A model generated the notes under the pieces. That model did not search any database. It saw only the letters and a program-made list of their open reading frames with translations, and had not been told where the DNA came from. A DNA stretch of 64,000 bases from Symbiodinium kawagutii (lineage: Eukaryota; Sar; Dinophyceae; Suessiales; Symbiodiniaceae): the NCBI GenBank assembly GCA_009767595.1, contig VSDK01028583.1, positions 1-64,000 of the forward strand, given 5' to 3'. Of the stretch, positions 56,453 through 64,000 are shown one piece after another; positions within the stretch are counted from its first letter, which is position 1, and every line of letters starts with the position of its first letter. Made by a program: the position numbers and the translations under genes.

Positions 56453-57427
56453 ATGTCCGGGGTCTCCTCTGGCTGTGGGAGAGCCCCGGGGTGTGTTTGC
56501 ACCTTGTGCCTTGTGGTGAACAGGATCCTGGAGTGCGTGTACGACCCCAAGCGCACTGACGGGTTCCGAGCACAGGCACTGGTGCGGTTGAGGTCGGTCC
56601 AGAGTGATCTCTTCGACGTTGCGGACTTGGACCGGAAAGCTGTGCAGAACGCACGAGAGGGGGCTGCGCCACCAGTCCCTCCTCTACCAAGTGGGTTGAT
56701 CTTGCCCACTCTGAACCCACCGCCACGTGGGGTTCCTGAGGACACAGGCGTAGAGACAGCCAAGCGTGAGAGGCGAGAGAAGAGGCGATCCAGATCCAGG
56801 AGGAGAAGGCGAGAGGCTGACACATAGAGGGAGAGATTGAGTCCCACTCCCAAGGATACCACAGGAAGGAGATCCTCAGGTAGGAAGAGAAGTCCTACCT
56901 CAGCATCAGGTACCAAGAGTCGTACCGAGCGTGGAAGCTCTCCTGCAGAGGGAAAGCATCCCCCAAAAGGCGAGGAGGAGAGCTCTGAGGAAGAGAGGAA
57001 TCCAGGTGGTCCTTCCAGTGGATCACGCCCCGTGACAGCGAAGCGGGAACCAGCTCCTGAGGAAGAGAACCGGGAGCCTCTTGCTGAGGTGAGTGGTGAT
57101 CCTCAGCGGGTGCTTAGGCCGAAAGCCAAAGCTCTTGCTCCTGCACCTCGAGGGAGTGTGGCCAGAGGACGAGAGGAGGAAGAAGAGGAGGAACGTGATC
57201 GGTCAGTGTCGATCCCCCGGCGTCCTCGCAGCCCACTTCATCCTCCACCTGGTAGGGGGTGGAGAGGCCCCATCCGTGCACCTCGACAAGGTGAACCTCC
57301 AAGAGTTGGCAAAAACAAGGGCCTCAAAAAGTTTCAGAGGAATCACGACGTGAGGCAGTTCGGTTGGGAGCAATTTCATGCCTCCAAAGGCAAGACTTCG
57401 ACGACCAGCCGCCAGCGTCGGAGGTAG
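56453..57427 (+). CDS. Retrotransposon ORF1 (Gag-like), interrupted by TAG
   Basis: One frame runs from ATG 56453 to TAA-type stop 57427, except for a single TAG at 56825-56827. The first 124 codons end in a very basic stretch (RERREKRRSRSRRRRREADT). After the TAG come about 200 codons rich in S, K, E, P and R, with an acidic run (GREEEEEEERDRSVSIPRRP). Low-complexity basic proteins in this position usually bind RNA as Gag. TAG readthrough or a loss-of-function mutation are both possible. Its end overlaps the next ORF by 50 bp. Confidence 0.6.
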
Positions 57428-58784
57428 GAGGCGGCCTGCAGCAGCTGTTGAGGAAGCTGCACCAGCTCCTGCGGTTGGCCTGAGGGAGCTTAGAGCGGTT
57501 GATTGGATTGCCAAACATTTCAGTCTCTTCCGTGGCAAGTACTGGGACGAACCTGCATCCTGGACTGGAGTGGTGGACTCGTTGCTTTTCGTGGATAGCG
57601 AGCCTTACCTTCGAGTGAAAGTCGACGGGACAGACAACGAGAAACTGCTGAAGTGGCTGAGTGGCCAACCTTCAAGACTTCTCCAAGTTCATCTTTGCGA
57701 AGAACCCTGCACTGCCCTGGTGTGGGGTGACGGTCTGTGTCATCTTCAAGAAGTGCTGGCTGTGCCGGAACCAGCTCCAGCATGGGCAAGAATCCTCCTG
57801 CCAGTGGGAGGTGCAGAGGCCGTGGAGACGGACGAGTTGAAGGCTCTTCGAGAAGAACAGGAAAGGTTGGAAGCAGAAGCCCGAGGAGGAGCGGCAAAGG
57901 ACAAAGAAAAGAAAAAGAAGAAAGAAAAGAAGAAGTCCAAGAAGCGCAGCAGTTCATCCAGTTCCAGGAAGAGGAAGGTAAGGGCCAAGGCCAAGAAAGC
58001 TTTGGATTCCCTGTATGGGGAGACGGGGCTCGATCCGAACCCAAAGGTGAGGAAGAAATTCAGGAGGCGAGCGCAGAAGTTGATGAAGCGTTCGAAGCGA
58101 AGCAGAGGAGCCCGAGGCAGCAGATCCAGTTCTTCGAGCAGCTCCTCAAGAGGGAGCAAGACGGAGATAGTGGGTACCCTCTCCAAGGAGAGGCTTTTCT
58201 CGGACGAGAACATGGTGGTCGAGTTGGCCGAGGAGACTCCAGGGGTTCTCACCTCAGGATGGGTGAGTTCCGCCAAAGAACACCTTTTTCTCAGCAGGAG
58301 CGAGACCGAGGAAGGCGAGGATGGGCCAGTGGCAGCAGTGGCCACCAAGTATGCTCGTCAAGTCCTTCTGGAGAAGATGTCTCCTGCTATGAGGAGGGAG
58401 GCAATGAACCTCACCAAGAGCCTGGACCTGCTGTTAGCAGGCCGACCCTCGGAGGCTTGCGATGTGATCACTCAAAGGATCAAGGCCTTGGAGATGTTGG
58501 CTTCGGGCATGCGCTTCAGCATTGCGAACAAGGTCGAGCTGGTGGCGGCGGACCGAAGCTTGGCGATTGCAGCCCAGGAGACGTTGGATGCAGCCAGGCG
58601 GGTCAATGCAGAAGAGAAGTTGGTGAACAAAACCAAACCGCAGAGCAGGAACTGGGAAGGATCTCAACAGAAGGGCCAAGGAAAAGGAGGAAAGAACGAG
58701 GGCCGAAAGGGCAAGAGCAAGGATTCCAAAGGCAAGAGCGAAGCCAAGGGAGGAAGCAAAGCAGAGGGAGCCACGCAAAGTTGA
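57378..58784 (+). CDS. Retrotransposon ORF2 (Gag-like, 468 aa)
   Basis: The N-terminus is Ala/Arg/Pro-rich (1-35). A globular part (36-145) contains WIAKHFSLFRGKYWDEPASW and LVWGDGLCHLQEVL. A charged helix (150-170) leads to a Lys run (175-190) and SR-type runs (190-200, 249-260). A helical region (320-405) includes REAMNLTKSLDLLLAGRPSE and CDVITQRIKALEML, and the tail (430-468) is Lys/Gly-rich. I associate this layout with Gag-like proteins of dinoflagellate DIRS-type elements. It lies +1 relative to ORF1 and -1 relative to the following pol frame, which starts 27 bp after its stop. Confidence 0.75.
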   Translation: MPPKARLRRPAASVGGRRRPAAAVEEAAPAPAVGLRELRAVDWIAKHFSLFRGKYWDEPASWTGVVDSLLFVDSEPYLRVKVDGTDNEKLLKWLSGQPSRLLQVHLCEEPCTALVWGDGLCHLQEVLAVPEPAPAWARILLPVGGAEAVETDELKALREEQERLEAEARGGAAKDKEKKKKKEKKKSKKRSSSSSSRKRKVRAKAKKALDSLYGETGLDPNPKVRKKFRRRAQKLMKRSKRSRGARGSRSSSSSSSSRGSKTEIVGTLSKERLFSDENMVVELAEETPGVLTSGWVSSAKEHLFLSRSETEEGEDGPVAAVATKYARQVLLEKMSPAMRREAMNLTKSLDLLLAGRPSEACDVITQRIKALEMLASGMRFSIANKVELVAADRSLAIAAQETLDAARRVNAEEKLVNKTKPQSRNWEGSQQKGQGKGGKNEGRKGKSKDSKGKSEAKGGSKAEGATQS

Positions 58785-58810
58785 GGAGGGCTCCTGTGGT
58801 ATCAAGGGAC

Positions 58811-59635
58811 ATGATGGATGAGGGTCAGCATTCAAGGGTCAGGATCGCAGATGAGGATGCATGGCAGTCGGGATTGAGGCTTGTAGAAGGTGGCGCTTCG
58901 AAGGGCCTGGTGCAGAGGGATGCTGCGAAGTCAGCTCCTGTGATGAGCCCGGCTGATGAATTCATTGATAAGAAGGAGGCCCTCGTGAAGACGGACTCTG
59001 ACAATTTTTCGGTTTCACCCACGTGCAAGACTTTAGGTGAAATGGGGGACGTCCTATGTGCCTGCGCTATGAAGCTCAAGCGTTGCAAGTCCATGTCCTT
59101 GGTCATTCCCAGTGATTTCAATTTATCCACTGGAATGATCGGTGCAGACACTAAAGGAGGTCCACCTGCAAAGTGGGTGGCACTTACAGCGTGGGGTCTT
59201 CAGGATCTTGCAGACGAACCAGGACGCCACGAAAAAGAGGAGTGTCCACCGAGGGTTTGGGATCAACTGGAAAGGTTTGGTGTTTGGGATGAGGAAGTCA
59301 ACATGATGAGTTTTGGTAAGTTTTTCTGTTCTAAGAATGTTGACTATCAGGGGGAAGAGATCAAGGTTGCTCAGCGGGTGGTCTGGGATGCTGTGGCCAA
59401 TTCACTTCCGGAGGGGGTAGGCAGCCTACCCCTAGAGCAGTTTTGTCGGTTGGGTACTTTGCACTATGTCCAGAACTTTGAAGAGTACATGGTGCCTGTC
59501 GCTGATCAGGTGTTGCCTGCTGCCCCTCGAGTTATGGTGGCCGCCGAGGAGTGGCCGCGCGTTTGCACTGGGTTGCTGCAGAAGAGGTATGGCCTATGGA
59601 TCAACTTCACCATGTTAGCGGGGAACCTGTTTTAA
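58811..59635 (+). CDS. Retrotransposon pol N-terminal part
   Basis: From ATG 58811 the frame encodes DNFSVSPTCKTLGEMGDVLC, an about 100-residue linker (KWVALTAWGLQDLADEPGRH onward) and EEWPRVCTGLLQKRYGLW, which precedes the RT fingers in DIRS-type elements. It stops with TAA at 59635. The RT core continues in the -1 frame, open from 59551, an 85-bp overlap. The same frame is also open upstream through ORF2, but that part is a shadow. The change of frame is either programmed -1 shifting or an indel. Confidence 0.7.
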   Translation: MMDEGQHSRVRIADEDAWQSGLRLVEGGASKGLVQRDAAKSAPVMSPADEFIDKKEALVKTDSDNFSVSPTCKTLGEMGDVLCACAMKLKRCKSMSLVIPSDFNLSTGMIGADTKGGPPAKWVALTAWGLQDLADEPGRHEKEECPPRVWDQLERFGVWDEEVNMMSFGKFFCSKNVDYQGEEIKVAQRVVWDAVANSLPEGVGSLPLEQFCRLGTLHYVQNFEEYMVPVADQVLPAAPRVMVAAEEWPRVCTGLLQKRYGLWINFTMLAGNLF

Positions 59636-61740
59636 ACGGCCTTTTCTCTGTAGGAAAGGGGGAGTATGTGGGACTCCTTGAAACTCAAAGACTTATTATG
59701 AATTTGATTCCCACAAACTCTTTGTGCATGGGTATCCGTGGCGATGTGTCAACACTGCCTATGGTGTCAGGGTTTAACGGAGTTCTCCTTGAAGAGGGAG
59801 AGATGATTCTGACGAGCAGTGAAGACGTTCGTTGCTTCTTTTACCTGTTTTCAGTACCACAGGTTTGGAAGAAGTATCTTGGATTTAATCGCTTGGTCCC
59901 CAAAGAGCTGGTCCCCCCTGAGTTCGGTTTGCGCCCCTGCGTGTTGGTATCTCGGGTATTACCTATGGGTTTTGCCAACAGTGTATCGATTGCACAGCAT
60001 GTGCACAGGAACATCATCTCATGGGCAGGTCATCCAACGCTACGAGGGTTGAAACCGGAACAAGAGTTGCGTCGTGACAGAGCTGGTACTAGCAGTAAAT
60101 TCCTTCACCGCATTTATCTGGACAATTTCGACCAATTGGAATTGGTGGACCCTAAGACGGCAGCACTCATCAAAGATACCCCTTCACCCGAGATTATGGC
60201 ATTGCGGGAAACCTATGAGCAGTGGAAGGTGCCCAGGCACCCCAAGAAGGCAGTTGCCCGTGCAGTTCGGGCCGAGGTTCAAGGGGCTCTTGTGTTGGGG
60301 GACCGGGGCATTGTGGTACCAAAGCCCTCCAAGATTGCGCAGTACCTGTGGTTGGGGATGGAGCTCCTTCAGCGTGGGAGCTGTACCTTGAAGGAACTGC
60401 AGATTGTCTGTGGGGGATGTGTCTACCTTGCTATGTTTCGGAGACCTCTCTTGTCTGCCCTCAACCGGGTTTGGGTGTTTATGGAGGAGCTCAAGGCTGA
60501 GCCAGCGGTGGTTCGGGTTGCTATCCCCCCTCCTGTGCAGCGGGAGGTCTTTAGATTTCTCTGCTTGTGTCCCCTGGCCCAGATGCATTTCCGGGCTCCT
60601 ATGCTAGGGCAGGTTACATGTAGCGATGCGTCGTCTACAGGTGGTGGCTTCTGCGTCAGCAAGGGGTTGACTGCCTATGGCGTATCAGCGATGCAGGCTT
60701 CAGTGCGTGGTGACCTTCCCGAGCGTGGCGATCTTTGCGAGGTTCTTTCAGTCGGGTTGTTCGACAGACTGGGAGCGTTGCGTGTTGCGTGCGACTTGGT
60801 GGGGTTACCCATGGCTGGCCACATAAGCGTTGAGTGTGATCAACATGCCCGTCGTGTTGTGGAAGCCTTCTTTGCTGACGCCATTTTCCATGATGATGTT
60901 ACGACCTTGGGGGAGGAACATGTCAAGCAGTGGGCCCTCCTTTTCCAGAATGTGGGAGTGGTTCTGATTGGCGCAGGCCCCCCTTGTCAGGGGGTCTCCA
61001 AGTTGAACGCAAGCAGGCGAGGAGCACTTCGCGACCATAGGAGCTGCTTGTTTCAGGAGGTTCCCAGGATTGCAGGCCACTTTCGTGCAGCATTCCCGTG
61101 GGCCCAGATTCACGTGCTGGGTGAGTCAGTGGCTTTGATGGACGATGCCAATCGTCAACACATGAGTGAAGGTTTCGATAGTGAGCCATGGCGGTGTGAC
61201 TGCTTTGGCCTCACGTTGTGCCACCGGCCTAGGTTGTACTGGGTTTCGTGGGAGTTGTGTGAGGTCCAAGGTGTGTCTTTGGCAGGTTCTTCAGTCCAAG
61301 GTCTGAAAGGTGAAATTCGGTTTCACGCTGATGTGAAGCCAGAGCACTACCTGGAGCCTGGGTGGCTTCCTCCTTCAGATGGCTTGCCAACGTTTACTAC
61401 ACCCAGACCACGAGAAGAACCTGGCCGTCGTCCTGCAGGATTAGAACATTGTCAACCCCATGAACGACTTCGGTGGGAGGAGCATGAGTACCGCTATCCT
61501 CCTTATCAATACAAAGATTCATTGGGTTTGTTCAATCGTCAAGGTAAGTGGCGACTGCCCTCACCAAGTGAAAAGGAGGCCCTCATGGGGTTTCCTGTGG
61601 GGTACACCAAGATGTGTGTGGCCAAACATGAACAGAGAGGCATTTCCTTTGATGATCTGCGCCATAAGTTGCTGGGCAACAGCTGGCAGGTTGGGGCCAT
61701 CGCGTTCTTGATTAGCCAACTGGGTTGCAGGCCTGTGTGA
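59551..61740 (+). CDS. Reverse transcriptase, RNase H N-part and C5-cytosine methyltransferase
   Basis: RT (about 20-300): GLFSVGKG, LIMNLIPTN, catalytic Asp in SSEDVRCFFYLFSVP (D92), MGFANS (139-144) and IYLDNFD (188-194), where YxDD reads YLDN. RNase H begins with TCSDASSTGGGF (D359). It is interrupted by a methyltransferase (about 398-727): motif I region VGLFDRLGALRVACD, ECD (428-430), catalytic PCQ (478-480, Cys479), ESV (525-527, for ENV), RPRLYW (559-564) and GNSWQVGAIAFL (709-720). TGA follows at 61738. The annotated ATG lies in the overlap with the preceding frame, so the natural N-terminus is upstream. Confidence 0.92.
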   Translation: MAARLHWVAAEEVWPMDQLHHVSGEPVLNGLFSVGKGEYVGLLETQRLIMNLIPTNSLCMGIRGDVSTLPMVSGFNGVLLEEGEMILTSSEDVRCFFYLFSVPQVWKKYLGFNRLVPKELVPPEFGLRPCVLVSRVLPMGFANSVSIAQHVHRNIISWAGHPTLRGLKPEQELRRDRAGTSSKFLHRIYLDNFDQLELVDPKTAALIKDTPSPEIMALRETYEQWKVPRHPKKAVARAVRAEVQGALVLGDRGIVVPKPSKIAQYLWLGMELLQRGSCTLKELQIVCGGCVYLAMFRRPLLSALNRVWVFMEELKAEPAVVRVAIPPPVQREVFRFLCLCPLAQMHFRAPMLGQVTCSDASSTGGGFCVSKGLTAYGVSAMQASVRGDLPERGDLCEVLSVGLFDRLGALRVACDLVGLPMAGHISVECDQHARRVVEAFFADAIFHDDVTTLGEEHVKQWALLFQNVGVVLIGAGPPCQGVSKLNASRRGALRDHRSCLFQEVPRIAGHFRAAFPWAQIHVLGESVALMDDANRQHMSEGFDSEPWRCDCFGLTLCHRPRLYWVSWELCEVQGVSLAGSSVQGLKGEIRFHADVKPEHYLEPGWLPPSDGLPTFTTPRPREEPGRRPAGLEHCQPHERLRWEEHEYRYPPYQYKDSLGLFNRQGKWRLPSPSEKEALMGFPVGYTKMCVAKHEQRGISFDDLRHKLLGNSWQVGAIAFLISQLGCRPV

Positions 61741-61767
61741 AGCAATGACAAGTCAGCAAATTGTTGA

Positions 61768-62325
61768 GGCGTCACGGCCTGGGGGGGGTCGTTTGTTGGC
61801 CTCTTTGTTGCTAAGACCTCCTCTGCAGACGGGAGGAAAGGTGCTTCGCGAGGATGGTCAAGGCTTGGCTCAAAAACTTGCTGGGCTGTCATCCATCAAG
61901 GGGAAGACATCATGCTGCAAGCCAGCTCGGAGCAGCTGGTGAAGTTCCACAGACTTCGCAGTTCGATACCCGCTGCTTTATGGAAGTGGAGAGAGGTGGT
62001 CGGATGGTCCTGGAGAGGGACACCAGAACACATAAACGTATTAGAGCTTCGCGCAATTCACACCACTCTGAAGTGGTTGGTCACCAAACAACGGATTGGG
62101 GGGGTCCGCCTGATCCATTTGACCGATTCACTGGTTTGCTTACACTCACTTGCTCGTGGTCGCACTTCAAGCCGTAAGATGCGTAGAATCCTTATCCGTA
62201 CACAAGCCCTACTCCTTCGACACGACCTGCGTCCCCTCTGGGGATATATACATACATCGCAGAACCCTGCTGACAGACCAAGTCGGCGGGGGCGATTCGT
62301 GAGAAGGTCATGGGGAAAACGGTAA
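61768..62325 (+). CDS. RNase H, C-terminal part
   Basis: This is the same frame as the RT/methyltransferase ORF, separated by TGA at 61738 and TGA at 61765, open from 61768, with its first ATG at 61912. It encodes EHINVLELRAIHTTLKWL (catalytic Glu), LIHLTDSLVCLHSL (Asp) and YIHTSQNPADRPSRR (Asp), the remaining RNase H acidic residues missing from the upstream ORF. The two stops must be read through, bypassed or mutational for a single polypeptide. It overlaps the recombinase ORF by 16 bp. Confidence 0.85.
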   Translation, partial: GVTAWGGSFVGLFVAKTSSADGRKGASRGWSRLGSKTCWAVIHQGEDIMLQASSEQLVKFHRLRSSIPAALWKWREVVGWSWRGTPEHINVLELRAIHTTLKWLVTKQRIGGVRLIHLTDSLVCLHSLARGRTSSRKMRRILIRTQALLLRHDLRPLWGYIHTSQNPADRPSRRGRFVRRSWGKR

Positions 62326-63401
62326 AGCACGTAGAAGGTCGGACGAAGGAAGAAAGGGTAAAAGTACGGAAGGAGCTTGGCTCTCGGCAGAGCCTTACAG
62401 TGCAGCTAAAAACCAAGCAGCGGTATGTGAATGCGCGTAACAAGTTCTATCAGTTTTTGCGAGACTCTGGTTTGTCTCTTCCCTCTCGGAGGGAGGCCTT
62501 GGACGGTCTCCTTTGTGATTTTTTAGAGTTTCTTTGGACTACTGGAGAAGGTCGAGGACTCGCTTCAGATACAGTCGCTGGACTCCAAGATCACGATCCT
62601 CGCTTGAGGGGCCATTTGCTGGGTAGCTGGAGGCTACTAAAAGCCTGGCATATGAATGAAGTGCCGAATCGGGCACCGCCTTTCCCGGAATCAACTCTCC
62701 AGTCCATGGTAGGGTGGGCTATCTTTAAAGGAGAGCACCTTTTCGCCCTGTCTTTGTTGGTAGGATTTTATGGACTCCTGCGCACGGGGGAGTTATATGA
62801 TTTGAATACACACTCTGTCACTATGGAAAGTAGTCATCGTGCCGCCGTCGTCTCTCTTGGATTGACAAAAGGTGGCAAGAGAACTGGCGCTTCAGAAAGC
62901 GTTACTCTCAACGTTTCTGATGTCCTTCGGAGGTTGTGGCAATGGAAAAAATCCAGCTCAGCTTCCATTAAGTTGGTTCCAAGTGTTTATAAGTGGCGGC
63001 AACTTTTTAAACAATGTCTGGAATCTCTTGAGATCCATGACTTCGGGTTCCGCCCATATTCTTTAAGGCGCGGTGGCGCCACTTTCTGGTTCCAGCGTCA
63101 TGCCAGTTTTGATAAGCTCCTAGTGCAAGGAAGGTGGCAGTCTTCTAAGACTGCGCGAGTGTATTTGAACGAAGGTTTAGCATTAATTGCTGAACTCAAA
63201 CTCCCGCAGCAGCATCTCAAACCATTTCACCGAATTTATCTTAACTCAGTCCAGCAGGATTTGCCCCAGCTTGAGCTTTCCTCCAAAGGAGGAAGTTCAG
63301 GGGGACGTGGAAAGAGTAAGAAAGCCGCAAAAAAGGGGGGAAATGAGGGAATTTTCAAATTCCTACATGTTTCCTTTGTTTCTAAAACAACAGGTATGTG
63401 A
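62310..63401 (+). CDS. Tyrosine recombinase of the retrotransposon (363 aa)
   Basis: The N-terminal core-binding part (30-115) includes RYVNARNKFYQFLRDSGLSL. The catalytic domain carries Arg158 in FYGLLRTGELYDL, a Lys candidate at 187 in GLTKGGKRTG, YSLRRGGAT (249-257, Arg253, with Tyr at the usual His), GRWQS (274-278) and nucleophile Tyr285 in ARVYLNEG. All but the first His of the R-K-H-R-W-Y set are therefore present. The C-terminus is Lys/Gly-rich and is encoded within repeat B1. The ORF starts in the -1 frame relative to RNase H with an overlap. It would insert the circular DNA copy of the element. Confidence 0.92.
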   Translation: MGKTVKHVEGRTKEERVKVRKELGSRQSLTVQLKTKQRYVNARNKFYQFLRDSGLSLPSRREALDGLLCDFLEFLWTTGEGRGLASDTVAGLQDHDPRLRGHLLGSWRLLKAWHMNEVPNRAPPFPESTLQSMVGWAIFKGEHLFALSLLVGFYGLLRTGELYDLNTHSVTMESSHRAAVVSLGLTKGGKRTGASESVTLNVSDVLRRLWQWKKSSSASIKLVPSVYKWRQLFKQCLESLEIHDFGFRPYSLRRGGATFWFQRHASFDKLLVQGRWQSSKTARVYLNEGLALIAELKLPQQHLKPFHRIYLNSVQQDLPQLELSSKGGSSGGRGKSKKAAKKGGNEGIFKFLHVSFVSKTTGM

Positions 63402-63626
63402 GATTCAGGGGATACTCGGCTTGGCGAGTGCCTGGAGCATACCTTGGGGACAATTCCTTGTTTTCCGGTATGGCGTGAAAACAAGGTAATTGTTGAGCCC
63501 TTAGAATGGTTGAGTTACCATTTCCAAACTCTCAGAGATGAGTTTATTGCCGAATTGACTGTTTTAATGATTTGTTTTGATAAACTTGGACTTGCAACGC
63601 GCAGAAAAAATGATGTGAGTTGTTTT
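63321..63626 (+). repeat. Split direct repeat B1
   Basis: It starts AAAGCCGCAAAAAAGGGGGG and contains the end of the recombinase ORF. Bases 63321-63603 match 63718-64000, with no difference seen. The repeat probably extends to the A2 start at 63627. Confidence 0.93.
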
Positions 63627-63692
63627 TGTCCCCCCGCTTCGGGATTAAAATCAACTCATGTCACTGTTCTGCCGTAGCTGTGGGCTTTAAGC
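63627..63692 (+). repeat. Split direct repeat A2
   Basis: 66 bp identical to A1 (56377-56442), placed directly after B1. Confidence 0.95.
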
Positions 63693-63723
63693 CCCACCCC
63701 CCCTTTCCCTTTGGCTTAAAGCC
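63683..63723. repeat. Hairpin at the A2-B2 junction
   Basis: GGCTTTAAGCC (63683-63693) and GGCTTAAAGCC (63713-63723) are exact reverse complements with a 19-base pyrimidine-rich loop. One arm ends A2 and the other begins B2, across a 25-bp spacer (63693-63717). Confidence 0.85.
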
Positions 63724-64000
63724 GCAAAAAAGGGGGGAAATGAGGGAATTTTCAAATTCCTACATGTTTCCTTTGTTTCTAAAACAACAGGTATGTGAGA
63801 TTCAGGGGATACTCGGCTTGGCGAGTGCCTGGAGCATACCTTGGGGACAATTCCTTGTTTTCCGGTATGGCGTGAAAACAAGGTAATTGTTGAGCCCTTA
63901 GAATGGTTGAGTTACCATTTCCAAACTCTCAGAGATGAGTTTATTGCCGAATTGACTGTTTTAATGATTTGTTTTGATAAACTTGGACTTGCAACGCGCA
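63718..64000 (+). repeat. Split direct repeat B2, cut by window end
   Basis: Repeats B1 from its first base. By comparison with B1 another 23 bp or so is expected beyond 64000, which would be the right end of the retrotransposon. Confidence 0.93.

Larger units (their letters stand above)
56377..64000 (+). mobile_element. Tyrosine-recombinase retrotransposon (DIRS/Ngaro-like) with DNA methyltransferase
   Basis: Order on the plus strand: repeat A1, Gag-like ORFs, reverse transcriptase, RNase H first part, C5-cytosine methyltransferase, RNase H second part, tyrosine recombinase, repeats B1-A2-B2. The A1...B1-A2-B2 split direct repeats and a tyrosine recombinase in place of an integrase define YR retrotransposons. 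The gene order with recombinase last resembles Ngaro. The A repeats are identical over 66 bp and the B repeats over at least 283 bp, so insertion was recent. The right end lies just past the window. Dinoflagellate retrotransposons with captured methyltransferases have been reported. Confidence 0.92.

Noticed and set aside
57520..58348. Minus-strand frames opposite the Gag-like ORF
   Set aside because: Shadows of the GC-rich plus-strand coding sequence, with no motifs.
57737..58784. Upstream extension of the pol frame through ORF2
   Set aside because: It is Gln/Glu/Arg/Gly-rich read-out of the ORF2 lysine/glutamate codons in another frame. The recognisable pol part starts near 58811.
59626..59637. 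TTTAAAC slippery heptamer for -1 shifting into the RT frame
   Set aside because: Its codon phase fits the RT frame itself, not the incoming pol frame, so it cannot mediate the required shift.

Overview
The window looks like nuclear DNA of a dinoflagellate, probably of the Symbiodiniaceae/Suessiales type. This rests on retroelement protein families I associate with dinoflagellates, a channel gene in many short exons whose introns mostly fit GC donors and AG|G acceptors, a TTTAGGG-type telomeric block, and very repeat-rich noncoding DNA dominated by CAT/ATC-type simple sequence. No species can be named from the sequence alone.

1-36.5 kb: AT-rich noncoding DNA with simple repeats, two families of short inverted-repeat elements (called A and B here) and scattered GC-rich islands of 30-100 bp. 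Several islands fit plus-strand exons (AG|G acceptor, GC or GT donor), for example one encoding a SHAWDENF motif at 2.5 kb and a charged helix at 19.3 kb. A decayed LINE-like retrotransposon fills about 32.2-36.4 kb. Its reverse transcriptase is followed by a zinc-finger-like region and a domain with cytosine-methyltransferase-like motifs. It is split by a DNA transposon (33563-34912) that leaves an exact 4-bp target duplication and contains a 621-bp assembly gap.

36.8-54 kb: ten short plus-strand exons that join into a voltage-gated cation channel of the CNG/HCN/EAG-like superfamily. They cover the S1-S2 region, S4, the S4-S5 linker, S5, turret, pore, S6, post-S6 helix and C-linker. The last nine chain in phase. 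The introns (0.7-2.8 kb) are filled with A and B elements, minisatellites and microsatellites. Exons before S2, a convincing S3 and the exons after the C-linker were not found.

56.38-64 kb: a large plus-strand tyrosine-recombinase retrotransposon (DIRS/Ngaro-like), probably sitting in the next intron of the channel gene. Its order is split repeat A1, Gag-like ORFs, reverse transcriptase, first part of RNase H, C5-cytosine DNA methyltransferase, second part of RNase H, tyrosine recombinase, then repeats B1-A2-B2. B2 runs off the window end. The methyltransferase lies inside the RNase H domain. Reading-frame changes and stop codons suggest recoding or a decayed copy.

The most notable points are that two unrelated retroelements 25 kb apart both carry methyltransferase-type modules, and that the channel gene appears to use GC donors in nearly all visible introns.
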